Origin: Lumnitzera littorea
Taxonomy: Eukaryota > Streptophyta > Magnoliopsida > Myrtales > Combretaceae
NCBI GenBank assembly: GCA_024138015.1
Contig: JAMXBB010000004.1
Coordinates: 113,766,685 to 113,830,684 of the forward strand
Direction of reading: 5' to 3'
Length of the DNA stretch: 64,000 bases
Part shown: positions 1 through 12,600 of the stretch, one piece after another
Layout: the number at the start of each line of letters is the position of its first letter
Position numbering within the stretch: the stretch's first letter is position 1
The notes under the pieces: generated by a model
Told to the model about the DNA's origin: nothing
Database searches by the model: none
Seen by the model: only the letters and a program-made list of their open reading frames with translations
Position numbers and translations under genes: made by a program

Positions 1-360
1 CCTACAACTCTCTTCTCGACATATGTCTAAACCTATAGCCTTTCCATACTATGGTAAATTTCAAGCATCTAAATTAATTTGATTAAGGTTATTTTTTTTT
101 TGTTTTTTTTTTTTTTTCGGTTAGATTGATTAGGGTTATCAGGGTTTAGGGTAAAGGTAGAGAGCTTTGATTATTAGGGTTGTAGAAGATAAGGGTAAAT
201 TAGTAATTTTAAATTTATAACTACGCTATTCTTTGTATGTTTCTTCGCTTAGTGAATATCGTAATGGTTGTTATTGCTTTATTCAATTCTTATGGAATAT
301 GAATTCTATTATATGTCTATTCCAAATGGTGAATAGAACGAGCCACCAAATTGTAATGTC

Positions 361-925
361 TATTTATTCCCACTTTTTTCCATCTATTTTTTGGAATAAT
401 CAATCATTTACTTTTAGGTCTTATATATATAAATGGACATGTTAGAATTGGAATAAAACCTACAATTAAGATAGAAGTACAATTATAGAAAAATGAGAGA
501 AAAGTTACACTATTATTAAAAAATTGAAAGAAAGTTACTCTATAATTATTATATTTATTTTTAACTCACCCATAATCCGGTTCGTTTCCGCTCATTCCAG
601 TTAATAACATGTTCTTTTTCATGAGAAAAAGTTAGTATTTTATAATTTTTTTCTTCAGCTCAAATTACAATTCAAATCATCTACATTATCAAAGAGGATG
701 TTACCGATTTGATATCTTGGTATCTCTTCATTGTTTTACTATATAATGCTTATCATTTTGAGAAAATCGTTTGACAGATGATAAACCATCCATCCTGTCT
801 TTCCATTTCCTTAATTTTGTGTACATCGATAATATTTTATCAATTTCTTGATTTACGTGTTACTAATAGTGTTATAAATGCTACATGGAAAGTTTAATTT
901 ACTATTTATATTTTAAATTTTTTAA
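361..925 (+). repeat. Direct duplication, copy A (pairs with 1334-1903)
   Basis: Collinear with 1334-1903 at an offset of about 974-980 bases. Shared blocks include the tract from CAATTATAG near 480, the block AAAGAGGATGTTACCGATT near 691, and a run through TGTTACTAATAGTG to GCTACAT near 880. Identity by eye is about 80-85%, with small indels. No terminal inverted repeats or target duplications are obvious, so this looks like a segmental duplication or two copies of an unknown repeat. Confidence 0.85.
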
Positions 926-1333
926 AATCAATACTAGTTAAAACTTTTCTTATCATTGTAATAATTGGTATATATATTTTACTTGATCGGTGATTAGGTT
1001 TTGGAAGCAGACCATAAGACAATACGAATTGAGTATAAAATTTGAAAACATGAAATTACGGATCAAAGTGTAAAGGAAAGAACAGTATTTATAATTTGAT
1101 TAAGATAGATTTACGACCTTTTTTTTTTTCTTTTTCCTTTTTTATTTTTGGTTTCCTATATGTTTTAAATATACAATTCAAAAATAGGTTTAAGTTTTCG
1201 CATAGAAACGAACTCTATAGTATTCTATAATTGTACATGTACTACTTTTTCTGATTTTATAAGGGAGAAGAAAACATCTAAATTATTGAAAACATCCGCA
1301 ATTTCCCCGTTGTCCAAAACATTCAACAAATTA

Positions 1334-1903
1334 ACTATTCATTCCCACTTTCTCCCTTCTATTCTCAATATCTGCAATAATCAATCGCTTGCTTTTAAGT
1401 CTTATACGTATAAATAGACGTGTTGGAACTGGAATAAAACCTTCAATTAGGATAGAAGTACAATTATAGGAAAATAAGAGAGAACTTACCCTATTATTAA
1501 AAAATTGGAAGAAAGTTACTATATAATTATTATATTCATTTTTAACACACTTATAACCCTGTTCGTTTTCCGCCCATTCCATTTAATGACATGCTCTTTT
1601 TCTTGAGAAAAAGTTAGTATTTTATAATATTTTTTCTTCAGCTGAAATTGCGATGCAAATCATGTATATTATCAAAGAGGATGTTACCGATTTGATATCT
1701 TGGTGTCTTTTCAATATTTTCTAGTGCTTATCTTTTTTAAGGAAAACGGGTTTGACAGACGATAAACCATCTATCCACCTTTCCATCTTAATTTTGTGTG
1801 GATCGATAATATTTTATCAATTTCTTCATTTACGTGCAACTAATAATGTAGTAAATGCTACATCAAAAGTTTAATTAACTGCTTAAATTTTAAATTTGTT
1901 AAA
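1334..1903 (+). repeat. Direct duplication, copy B (pairs with 361-925)
   Basis: Second copy of the block described at 361-925, in the same orientation. It keeps the same order of landmarks (poly-T/CTTCAGCT, AAAGAGGATGTTACCGATT, GATCGATAATATTTTATC, GCTACAT). Weaker similarity continues for another 100-150 bases on the distal side, where copy A shows TTTGGAAGCAGACCATAAGA and copy B shows CTTTGAAGCACATGGTAAGA. Confidence 0.85.
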
Positions 1904-2352
1904 ATTGATATGATTAGCTTTAACAGACTTTGAAGCACATGGTAAGATGATACGAAAAGTTTACTAAAATTTTAAATTTGCTAAAATTGGTACCAATTTA
2001 AAACATTTCAGATTATCATTACATTACAATTGATACACGTATATAGACATATGTCTAATTTGATTGGTGATCAGATTAATATATTTTGGAGCGATTAGTT
2101 AGATTAAATCTAAAATTTAATAAGCTCTAAATTTTTTTATCAAATTAGTGTCTCAAATATAAAATATATGTCATGTTTATGCTTTTATAGAGATCAATAT
2201 AAACTTTAATTTTATTTTTTTATTGAATTTAAATTATTGAAAATATAATTAACTTAATAATTTAAATTTAAAAAATATTAACGTCGATGGATGATGTGAC
2301 AGAAGGTTGAAATTATCACGTCAAGAATGTCGACGGTAGAAAAATCGCTTTG

Positions 2353-2360
2353 TATATATT
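2353..2360 (+). promoter_or_regulatory. Candidate TATA box of ARO-like gene
   Basis: TATATATT lies about 235 bases upstream of the ATG at 2594. Transcription starting ~30 bases downstream would give a ~200-base leader, reasonable for a plant gene. In this AT-rich context chance matches are common, so the assignment rests on position only. Confidence 0.35.
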
Positions 2361-2440
2361 TTCTGCAAATGTGTCGCTATCCCAGAAACCGCTAAGAAAA
2401 TCCGAATTTTCGTGTAGTTCACTGCTGAAGTCAATTTAAT

Positions 2441-2467
2441 ATGCAAACAGTAACCAAGTTACTTTGA
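2441..2467 (+). promoter_or_regulatory. Possible 8-codon upstream ORF in ARO-like leader
   Basis: An ATG at 2441 opens a frame of eight codons ending in TGA at 2465-2467, inside the predicted 5' leader and before the main ATG. If transcription starts near 2385 it would be the first AUG encountered and could dampen translation of the main frame. No conservation evidence is available here. Confidence 0.25.
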
Positions 2468-2593
2468 GAATTTTTAATTAAAAAGAGAGACTCAAGTGTG
2501 AGCAGAAGACTGCAAGTCTGCAACTGCAAAACTCAAAGAAAACCAGTGGGAAACGCCTCTTGCCTTTCTCCATTCAGCTAGAGAAGCACAACG

Positions 2594-5142
2594 ATGGCTA
2601 CTGCTGGTTCATTCGATGACGAGAAAACCCTACAACAAGACCTTCATGTTTCCATCTTACTAGCAGAACAGGTCATGAAACAAGCTCTTGTTGTTGAATC
2701 CTCAAAATCCGACTGCATAGAGCTTTCCCAACAAACTAACCGTCTCTGCCAACTCCTCAGATCCGTCGCTAAAAGAACTTCCACTACACAGTCCTTATAC
2801 GAGCGACCTATCAGAAGAATCGTCACTGATGTGCATAAAAACCTTGAAAAAGCACTTACCCTCGTTCGAAAGTGCAAGAAACCTGGCTCTGGTGTTCTCA
2901 GACAGGTACTTTCTGTAGGAAAATGGTGATGGGTGTTTCCCGTAGTTGTTACGAGGCTAAAAAGGAGAAATCATCTTGCCTTTACGTTATGTATACTCGT
3001 TCTTTTTCTTTATGGAATACGTAATTGTGTTGGTTTTCTTGTTAAAGCTTCATACTTTGTCGAGTCTTGGATGAAAGAATGGGAAATTTCCGTCTTGTGG
3101 TCGAGTTCTATTGTTTCGTTTCTTTAGGGTGTGCGTGCTTTGCAGAAGATGTTTCCAAACTTTATTTTTTATTTTTATTTTTAACACCCCTGTGTTTGTC
3201 ATAGACTCGTAATCAATATCAAAGGTTGCTATAACTAGTGCTTTTAGTGACAAGTGGATGTGGAAGGTGATGGAAGCAACCGGTAGCTGGTGCGGGTTTT
3301 GACCATCATTAGAACTCTTTGTGGCTAAGGAGGAAAATGATTTTCATAGGGACATCATTTTCCTAATTATGGATGGAAATTTTCCGTGGTTGTGAAACCG
3401 GTGTCTTCCACCACCTCTTACCGCTAAAATTTTGATGACGCTGAAGCTTTAGTTATAACAAATATTGAAAAAAGTTCGGAAAATGTTCTACAGTGAAATA
3501 TATACAACCATCGAATCTACATGGCGATATTCCGGCCATTTTATGATAACGAACTATGTGTACCCTTAGATTTTGAGTTCGATGGCGCTAATGTTAATCT
3601 GACCTTTTGTATATACAGGTATTCGCTATCACTTCCAATGCTGATTTTCGTAAAGTTTCGAACTTTATCGAGTCTTCTATTGGTGACATGAAATGGGTAC
3701 TTTCAGTTTTTGAGTCTGATGGTACTAACTTGACTTTACCTCCTATAGCTAGTAATGACCCTACATTAGCTTGGGTTTGGAGTAATGTTGCTACTATACA
3801 AATGGGTTGTCAGTTGAAAGACCGAGCCGATGCTGCTAATAATTTAGCTTCTTTGGCCACTGATAGTGAAAGGAATAGGAAGATGATTGTGGATGAAGGT
3901 GGAGTACAGCCTTTGCTGAGGCTCTTGAAAGAAGGGGATGGGGGTTCAGCTTCGGCTGATGCACAAATTGCTGCAGCGGATGTGCTGATAAATTTAGGTA
4001 CAGGGCAGGAGAGGGTGAGGGTTATTGTGGACATGCTTGGGGTTCCTTTGATTGTGAAGGTGCTTGGTGATTCCTCGATGAGGGTTCAGGTTGCGGTTGC
4101 AAACTTAGTGGGAAGGATGGCCAAGTTGGATGATGCTGCACAGGAGGAGTTTGCTAGAGAAAATGTAATAAAGCATTTGATTAGGTTGGTGTCAATGGAC
4201 ACGGTTCTGGATGATGCTAGCGTTCAGACCGGTCGGACCAGTATTCATTCACTCGTTCAGATTAACAAGGAGCTATCAAGCAATCTGTTAAGTAATTATT
4301 CGAGTTTGAATTCCTCCTTTTCTGATGGAAGCAGTAGGGGTGGGCATCATCTTAAGAAAGAGAAGGAGCTGGAAACCCCGGAAACAAGGCTCAAGCTTAA
4401 GGTCAGTTGTGCTCAGGCTTTGCAAAGCTTGTGCAGAGGGAGTTTTGTGAATAGTAAGAAGATTTGTGAAACAAAAGGGTTATTATGTCTGGCAAAGATC
4501 GTTGAAGTGGAGAGAGGAGAGTTGCGGTTTCACTGCTTGATGACATTGATGGAGATAGCAGCTGTTGCAGAAGACAATGCAGATCTTAGGCGATCAGCTT
4601 TCAAGACTAACAGTCCTGCTGCAAAGGCAGTACTCAGTCAGCTTTTGAGAATTCTTCAAGAAGAGAGCGATCCCACTTTGTTGGTTCCTGCTATTAAGTC
4701 AATTGGCTCCTTGGCTAGATCATTTCCTGCTAGAGAAACACGAATTATTAGTCCATTGGTTAACCAGCTTGGTAACAGACATGTGGATGTGGCTATTGAA
4801 GCTGCTATTGCATTAAGAAAGTTTGTCCATCCTGAGAATTTCAATCGCGTGGAGCACTCAAAAGCGATCATTGAGTTTGATGGTGTTCCTCCTCTAATAA
4901 AACTATTGAAGATGCATGATCGAGCTCAAGTACCTGCACTCGTGCTGCTTTGCTACCTTGCGCTCCATGTGGGAAACAGTAAGGCTCTTGAGCAAGCACG
5001 GGCGCTGAACATTCTTGAGACGACTGCTCGTTCCATCACTTCTCAGCGCCCTGATCTAAAAGAGTTACTTGGAAAAGCAATGCATCACCTTACTCTTTAT
5101 CAACCTGGAGTGCATCACCATCGTCAGTTGCTTGTACCGTGA
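2594..5142 (+). CDS. ARMADILLO REPEAT ONLY (ARO)-like protein, ARO4-type
   Basis: Two exons, 2594-2905 (104 codons) and 3619-5142, join in phase 0 across a GT...AG intron to give 611 aa. That is close to Arabidopsis ARO4 and somewhat shorter than ARO1-3, by family knowledge. Residues 1-135 form the helical N-terminal domain typical of AROs, with YERPIRRI at 69-76 and a DFRKV...SIGDMKW segment near 113-130. From about 170 onward the chain is armadillo repeats, e.g. DEGGVQPLLRLLKEG near 196-210 and VPPLIKLLK near the end. No U-box, signal peptide or membrane segment is visible. AROs are plant proteins tied to polarised growth of pollen tubes and root hairs through small-GTPase and actin control. 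The ATG context (ACGATGGC) is good. The frame is intact with no premature stops, so it is likely functional. The exact ARO subtype is inferred from sequence memory and overall length. Confidence 0.9.
2906..3618 (+). other. Single intron of ARO-like gene (713 bp)
   Basis: Begins GTACTTTC after ...CTCAGACAG and ends TATACAG before GTATTCGCT. Removing it joins Gln104 to Val105 in the same frame and restores the family motif order. It is T-rich and contains no other recognisable feature. Confidence 0.88.
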
Positions 5143-5949
5143 TTTTTTGCATAGTTTCAATCTATTGCCATATGTATGTATGTTATGGCACATATAAAAT
5201 GATAGTAATATCATTGAGCATATTAAAATCAGGGCTTTGCTGTGTATTATTGTATTATATCGACACTTTTCATCTCATTATTGCATCCCTACTGGATTTT
5301 GCAATGCAACGAACAGAATTTTGATGCAAACCACTTATGGTGGCTCTAGTTATTTTACGGGATCTCAATGCAACTTCTGCTTGTTCTGCCAGTGGTTTCT
5401 CTTCCTGTGTGCTTGCATTACCTTGTCATCTAAATAGTGTCGCATAATTCTTGTCTGCTTACTCCTTGGTTCTAAACACTCTGATTAATGACGTTCTTGT
5501 AATGGAGGGAGTTCATTAGGATGCTCTGACTTTACAACAGTAGGAGTGTCTAAACTATTATGGTTATTTGGTTAGTGCCTAATTCTAATATTATTTATAT
5601 GCTTTCTTAGTTTTGTTTTCTTTTTATGCCTTTTGTTAGCCAGTGTTTTGTTTGTATGCTTGAACTTGCTGAAGCACTCGACATTAGTATCTCTATTAGA
5701 AAAATGATGTAGAACGTACATGGTGGACAAGTGTTGTGTCATCCCTTTTCTGATGGAGATATTGAGAGTCTGTTTTATTAAGTTCAACTATTATAGTAAA
5801 AGATGCTTGACGAAGATGAACGGCTGGTGATGAATCAGATACTCATACTGTATTAATTCCCCTTATCTAAAGAAAAGGAAACTTACTCCACCTGGGGCTT
5901 TTGTAAATTTGAGGTTGATGAGATATTATTTACTACCATCTAAAGGAGA
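5143..5949. other. 3' flank of ARO-like gene
   Basis: Contains the presumed 3' UTR. Base composition is less AT-biased than the deeper intergenic DNA. No second gene is recognised and no unambiguous polyadenylation signal could be singled out among the AT-rich hexamers. Confidence 0.5.
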
Positions 5950-6550
5950 TCTTGGCCATTTTAGGGGTTGTTCTGATGTTAACTGTATAATCACCTGGAC
6001 ATACATAAGCTTCCTTGTAGTTTATTGTATTATATGCAATCTCCTTGAGTTCCTTCTGGACTGCATTCTTGTCTCATATTTCGTGTTGGCTAAAAATAGA
6101 TGATGGATTTAAGTTCGTCTTGCTCCTCAACTGTTTATTATTGAATGAGAATGAATGGTAGTACTGTTGATGTAGGTTCCCTTATAGTTCTGTGGGGTGG
6201 TTTTCCACAGAATGGGCTGGAACGAGAGTTAAACACTGCTTACTGAGAGCAGGTCCTAGCTGTTGATTCTGGGTTACTTTCTATCATTTTTACTGCTGTT
6301 TTCTTTGAGAATCAAGTGAAGTTTGTCTTTTGCATTGGTTTAGATTCCTGATGTTCATGCTGCACTGTATGTCATCAGAACTATCCTGCACAATATGTCA
6401 TGAGAAACTTTGTTGTTCTCCAAGTGAAACGATACCCATTTTTTGGTTAACAAAGTTTTTTGTGCAAAAGTTGTCCCAGGTAAAGTTCTATCAGTGAGGA
6501 CTAGATTTTGTTTGTGTCTCATGTTGATTAATAGACATTTCCATGCACAA
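5950..6550 (+). repeat. Direct duplication downstream of ARO-like gene, copy A
   Basis: Collinear with 6600-7210, offset about 660 bases. Landmarks in order: CACCTGGACATAC, AAGCTTCC-TGTAGTTTATTGT, CAATCTCCTTGAGTT, GAATGGGCTGGAACGAGAG, GCTTACTGAGAGCAGG, TTTTTGGTTAACA and AAAGTTGTCCCAGGTA. No protein homology was recognised, and frames are interrupted in both copies. Confidence 0.8.
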
Positions 6551-6599
6551 ATCAAAAGAACCTTTAAAAATATGCTTATAAAGGGCACTAAGGAATTTT

Positions 6600-7210
6600 C
6601 AGTTTTATGTGATTGGAAAATGATGTCGTTTGCATGTTTTTCTCTTATCAACTGCAAACTCACCTGCATATATACACAAGCTTCCTCGTAGTTTATTGTG
6701 CTTTCTGCAATCTCCTTGAGTTTCTTTGGAACTGCATCACTCTGATATTTTACTTAATAGTGAGTGAGAACAAATGAAAATTCTTTTGGCATAGATGCCA
6801 TTAATGCTTCAAGAGGCAGTTATGGACAGAATGTGCTGGAATCAAGAGCTTGCATTGCTTACTAAAAAGCAGGGCCTCGCTTTTGTGAATTATGTCAATT
6901 ATAGTTTATATTGCTTCTATCTATTTTGAGAATCATCAAGGGAAGTTTCTATTTTTGGATTAGTTTTATATTCATGATACATATGCCATGGAACATCAGG
7001 TATATTCAGGTACGAGCTTTGATTGAGCATAGATCGGCATAAGGTACATTATACGAAATTCTCTTGTGCCCCAAGTAAACCAACCCTTTTGTTGCTTAAC
7101 ATATTTTCCATGCAAAAGCTCTCCTAGGTATGGTTAGAATTTCTAACTGTTGACGATTTATTCATTTTGGGTTTGTCTTCTTGATGTCGATTTTCAAATG
7201 TTGTCATACA
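6600..7210 (+). repeat. Direct duplication downstream of ARO-like gene, copy B
   Basis: Second copy with the same landmark order (CACCTGCATATAT, AAGCTTCCTCGTAGTTT, CAATCTCCTTGAGTT, GAATGTGCTGGAATCAAGAG, GCTTACTAAAAAGCAGG, AAAGCTCTCCTAGGTA). Divergence is substantial, roughly 25% by eye, so the event is old. Both copies keep a GGTA tract at the same place. Confidence 0.8.
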
Positions 7211-9391
7211 TATCTGATTGATCTGTTTTGTGTCTGATTTGTATTTGATTAGTACTTGTGTTGTGTTTGGTACATGTATTTGTCACTTTATATATTTTGA
7301 TGTCTGTTTTTCCTCTCCGTCAAACACTTGGGTCTAAACCAGAGCCAAGTGCTATCAAAACAATATCAAACCAATGAATCAAAAGGCTCTAAAACGCCTT
7401 TAATTAAGAATGTATGGATTCGGTTTTGGAAAAACTTGTTACAACATCACAATAGACAAGTCTCCACATGTTCTCTGTCTTGCATAGGCTGTTTTGTTGC
7501 TAATGCTGTCCAGGCCTTTTTCTTCGAGAATACAGGCAGTGGTAATTAGTCCTGAGGCAGAAGGACAGACATGTCGAGCTGAATGCAATGCCCTTTGACA
7601 AACAAATGAAAATACTTAATTCAAAGTCTTGTGTCAAATTTTGGTATCGAGTGTTTACAGACCAATTTCAGGAGGACAAGCAAGCACTGCTATAGATCAA
7701 GTTTCTAGGTAAATTTATATTAATTGAAGCAATAGGACAAGTTTAACTTGCAGTACTTAAACTGGTCATTGGTCTTCTTTTCAATATGCTTTCTATCCAA
7801 TTTTCTTTTTCCCTTTAAGTAGTGCAACAATCATCCGCTAATTCTTGGTGCTTCGTGACTCTCTACAAAGGTTCTGGTCACTCTGCCTAGGTACCATGTT
7901 CATAGGCTGACCATGGTAACATTTTTTTGTTTGATATATTTCATACAAATGTATTCTTTGGGGGTAATCATCTTATAAGAAAGTTGAAGAAGCAGCGCCC
8001 AAAAAAACACAAATTTTAGTGAGGATATGATCAACTAAGACTTTGAAGCACTTGTTAAAGGCTAAAAGGAAAATTTTCATGAAAAAAAGAAGGGTACAAA
8101 AGGTTGAAAAGTTTTGCCAATGACCTCTTGACAATGCACGTGGCACTTGCTATCATTTTCCTTTGAATAACAGTCCCCCTCATGATTTATCACACATAGC
8201 CTCCTTTGGTGCTAAGGCTGTGAAAGCCTTGTGCACTTCACAAGCTCAGTCAAACTGTCGTTTCACATTTGTCTTGGTAGATTGTTTTGTATGATTAGAT
8301 ATTATGATTAAATGATGGACTTCACAATCGTTGGCAATTTGTATCATTTGTGGGGGTGTTGTCCTGTGAGTTTGGTGTTTTGTCTTTGTAATATGTTGTT
8401 CAAATGAGTTAGTTTCTGTCTTTACCGAAAGGAAAATCTTAACAGGTGTTTCAGAGCACTTGTTAAGAGACTTTTAGTCTCTTTTTCTCGTTCGCTTTAG
8501 ATCCTTAAGGCACAGGAGTGTTTATCATTCATCCTACAGAAATCTCTTTTTTATGTGCGTGTGTTGGTGGTTGAAGGGAACAAGTGAACTGCAAAACCAT
8601 TTGAAATGGATAGCAGCCGAATCTTGTATCAGAATCTTTCTTGTACTGTACATGCATATTCTTTACAATCATGTGAAGGAACTTTTGGCTGGAATGCTTA
8701 ATGAGAATGAAATTCTAGTTTACCTAACTTCATGTAACCAATCAAACATTAACTTAGGCAAACACCAAAGAAGTACACACCAATTTCAAACTTCTATAAC
8801 CAAAAAAGGAAGAAAGCAATCATGAAGCAGGTAATTGCACTATATTAAGTTCCTTGTATGTCTTTGCTGAAACAGCAATCAACAGAGACATCATAACATT
8901 TGCCCCAGGAATTATGTGCTTTAGGCATGGCTTTAACAAAAGGCCATTATTATAGAACCTTTAATATGAAGAAAATGCTTCAACAAAATTGAAGAGTTTG
9001 AGGGGCTTTAATGCTTTCTTATTTTATAGTTTAAGTGGATGTTCACCTTCTCGGAGTCCTATCTTAAGCATGTTCCTACCAATAAAATTTTATATCTTAT
9101 ATGGAGGAATAAAGTCTCATAATTATGTAATAGTTTTTTTTTTTTTTTAGATGCTTCAATATTATTGATAGGAACATGATTGGGATCAGAGAGTCAGAGA
9201 TAATAAATATTTATTCTCGTAATTTGTTGTTATATGCGTTCACTAAGAATTAAGTTGTTTTGCATTATTTGAAAAAAAAAAAAAAAATTCAGTTGTGGTA
9301 TTGATATATGAAGTGGTTTATTTAATCATGTAATTTAGAAATATAATCAAAATTGAAAAATACCTTAATAAATTAGCTAATCACTTGCTTG
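7211..9391. other. Intergenic DNA, no gene recognised
   Basis: Short open frames occur (for example 7328-7549 and 8553-8825, plus strand), but their translations match no family I recognise and have no clear start context or splice structure. Poly-T (9127-9149) and poly-A (9272-9287) runs are present. The interval ends at the target duplication of the Copia element. Confidence 0.5.
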
Positions 9392-9396
9392 GAAGG

Positions 9397-9666
9397 TATA
9401 AAATTTTGAGAAGAAAATTTTTGTATGTGTATATTCATATCACAGGCCAAAGAGGGCCAATATATATACAACATAGACGCACTAACCAAGCTTCTAAACG
9501 TAGAAAACAAATATTTTAAATATACTTTTTACACAATTGACAGATATTTACAGATTTTAAAATATTCTAATATCTTCTAAACATAGAAAATATCCCTTCT
9601 AAACATAGAAAATATCGTAAATATACTATTTACATAATTGACAGATATTCCTAAAATATTCTAATA
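9397..9666 (-). repeat. 3' LTR of Copia element
   Basis: Starts TATAAAATTTTGAGAAG and ends TATTCTAATA on the plus strand. It matches 13920-14167 along its whole length except for a tandem duplication of a 22-base unit (CTTCTAAACATAGAAAATAT plus two bases) that accounts for the whole length difference. Confidence 0.95.
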
Positions 9667-9678
9667 CCCTCCCTCAAG
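9667..9678 (-). other. Polypurine tract of Copia element
   Basis: Minus strand CTTGAGGGAGGG lies directly before the 3' LTR, as expected for the plus-strand primer of reverse transcription. The RNase H frame's own stop codon (TGA, 9676-9674) lies inside it. Confidence 0.85.
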
Positions 9679-12600
9679 TTGGTGCGTGAAGATTGCAAAC
9701 CCCCAACTTGCGTAGAAGATACCCAAACTGCTGTATCCCCAATGCCTTAGTAAAAATATCAGCGAGTTGCTCAGAATTACGTACATAAGCAGTCTGAACC
9801 TGTTCATGTTGAATCTCATTACGAATAAAATGATAATCAATTTCAATGTGCTTTGTGCGCTCATGAAATACGGGATTTACACTAATGTGTAAAGCTACTT
9901 GACTATCACAATACAACAGCGTAGGATGAGAGTGTATAACACCGAGAGACAGCAAAAGACCCTTTAACCATTTCAGTTCACACACAATGGTAGCCATGGA
10001 ATGATATTCTGCTTCAGCAGAGGATCTCGACACTGTATGTTGCTTTTTAGTCTTCTAAGAAATGGGAGAAGTCCCTAACATAATAAAATATCCAGTAAGA
10101 GATCGTCGAGTTAAAGGACAACTCCCCCAATCAGAATCACAATAAGCATACAATCGAAGATCACTATCAGCTCGTAAAAGTATTCCTTGTCCAAGACTGC
10201 CCTTCAAATAACGAACCACGCGCAAAGCTGCCTCCTAACGAGCTTCCCTTGGTTGATGCATAAATTGTGCCAAAATATGAACACTGTAGGACAACTCAGG
10301 TCGAGTAAGAGTCAAATAAATCAGTCTTCCCACCAATCTCCGATACTTCTCTGAATCTGCCAACAATGCATTTTCTGCTAAGGCTAAATGATGATTTTGT
10401 TCAATGGGAAAACCAGATGGTTTAGCACCCAATAATCCAACTTCATTGATAATATCCAAAGTATATTTGCGTTGGTAAAGAAAAATTCCTTCTTGATTCC
10501 AAGCCACCTCTACGCCTAAAAAATACTTCAATGTTCCTACATCTTTCATGTAGAAGCAGTGGCATAAATAATCTTTCAACTTTTGAATGGCAACTCCATT
10601 ATTCCCCGCAATAACAAGATCATCGACATATACCAGTATACTCAAATGTATCTTGTCTTGATTTAAAGTAAACAATGAATAATCAGATTGAGATTGAAGA
10701 AATTCATACCGCTTTAATGCAGTTGTCAATTTGGAAAACCAACATCGAGGTGCCTGTCGTAACCCATAAAGTGATTTACGTAATCGACAAACTTTGCCAG
10801 GCTATTGAGTAGAGAACCCAGGTGGCATCTTCATGTACACCTCTTCTTCTAAATCTCCATGCAAGAATGCATTATGAACATCCATTTGATGGAGTTCCCA
10901 TCCCTTTGTTGCTGCCATTGAAAAAAAAGTATGTATAATAACCATTTTTGCAATAGGAGCGAAGGTCTCATTATAGTCAATTCCTTCAATCTGATTATTG
11001 CTAAGAATCACCAATCGAGCTTTATAACGTTCAACCGAACCATCTGAGTTATATTTGATTTTGTAAACCCATTTATTGCCTATAGCTTGCTTTCCCTATG
11101 GAAAATCTTCCACAGTCCATGTCCCATTAGCCTCAAGTGCCTCAATTTCTTTCATCATGGCTTCTTTCCATCGAATGTATTTGATGGCCTGAATATAAGG
11201 AACAGGCTCCTTTTCGGCTGTCATAGCTGCTAAGAAAGAACGATGTTGTGGAGAAAATTTGTCACAATTTACATAATGTGCTATAGGATAGGAGGTACCT
11301 ATGGCTGGAATTAGATTGGAGGAACATGCAGAGGGACTTATTTGTTGTGCAGTATATGTCACAAAATCTGGCAACCGAGTAGAGCTTCTTTTGTTCTATG
11401 ACTCCGTCCAAGTTGTTTTGGAACAGATTCACCCAAGATTTCAATGACACCCCCCCTGTCGTTATTATCACTTTGAGTCACAGTTAAATTCTTAGGTACT
11501 TCACTTTCGTCTTCCTCTTTCAATTCACCATTAAAATGATTAGTCATATCGAAAGAAGCATCTTATATAAGATCTGGTTGCACACTTTCCTTATCAGCAT
11601 ATGGAAATTCAGATTTAGAGAACACAACATCCCTGGATACAAAATATTTTCCTGTATCAAGATCATAAACTTTCCACCCTTTTTTTTTCCGAAAGGATAT
11701 CCTACAAATAAACAACGTTGACTCCTGTTAACAAACTTGTCTTTTTCCCTATTTAAGTTCCGAGCATAACACAGGCACCCAAAAGTTCGAATGTGATTAT
11801 AACTAGAAGGTTTACTAAACAATTTCTCATAAGGAGTCTTTCCTCCTAATAACTTAGAAGGAGTCCAATTGATCAAATATGCAACCGTTAGAACACATTC
11901 TCCCCAAAATTTGATGGGAAGATTGGCCTGAAATCTTAAAGCTCTAGCTACATTTAAAATATGACGATGTTTCCTCTCAACACGTCCATTCTGTTGAGGT
12001 GTTCCTACACATGAGGTTTGATGTAAAATTCCATTTTCAGAAAAATAGTTATGCAAGCAAGCAAATTCAGTCCCATTATCACTTCTAACTATTTTCACAT
12101 CTTTTTGAAATTGTCTTTTAGTCATGGCAAAGAAATTACGCATGACAAGTTCCACTTCTGTTTTTTTAGTTAACAAATATATCCATACACCCCTAGAAAA
12201 ATCATCAACAATGGTAAAGAAATATGAGGCCCCATAAGAAGCATTAACACGATAAGGTCCCCACAAATCACAATGAATTAATTCAAAAATTTCATTTGCT
12301 TTAGTGTCACCAGAAACAAAAACTTCTCTTGTTTGTTTAGCTCTCAAACAAATGTCACATGGTTTATTCTTTACTGAACTATTACTAAATTTAACTTGAG
12401 GAAGAGATTCCACAATTTTTGCAGATGGATGCCTCATCCTCCTATGCCATAATTCAAAAGAATCTATATGGCTTGTCTTATATGCTTGGACTGATACTGC
12501 TGACTTCAAATAATAAAGTCCCTTGCACTGTTCACCCGCTCCAATCACCATCCTCAAGGTACGGTCCTGTATAACACAAATTTTATCAGTAAATTGGACA

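Larger units (their letters stand above)
1..2350. other. AT-rich intergenic flank upstream of ARO-like gene
   Basis: No coding region is supported here; open frames are short and biased to AT-rich codons. The only structure seen is a pair of diverged direct repeats (361-925 and 1334-1903, listed separately) plus homopolymer T runs near 92-117 and 1120-1150. The last few hundred bases lead into the promoter of the ARO-like gene. Confidence 0.7.

Noticed and set aside
8553..8825. 90-codon plus-strand frame
   Set aside because: No recognisable domain, and it lies in the unannotated 3' region of the ARO-like gene without splice or promoter support.
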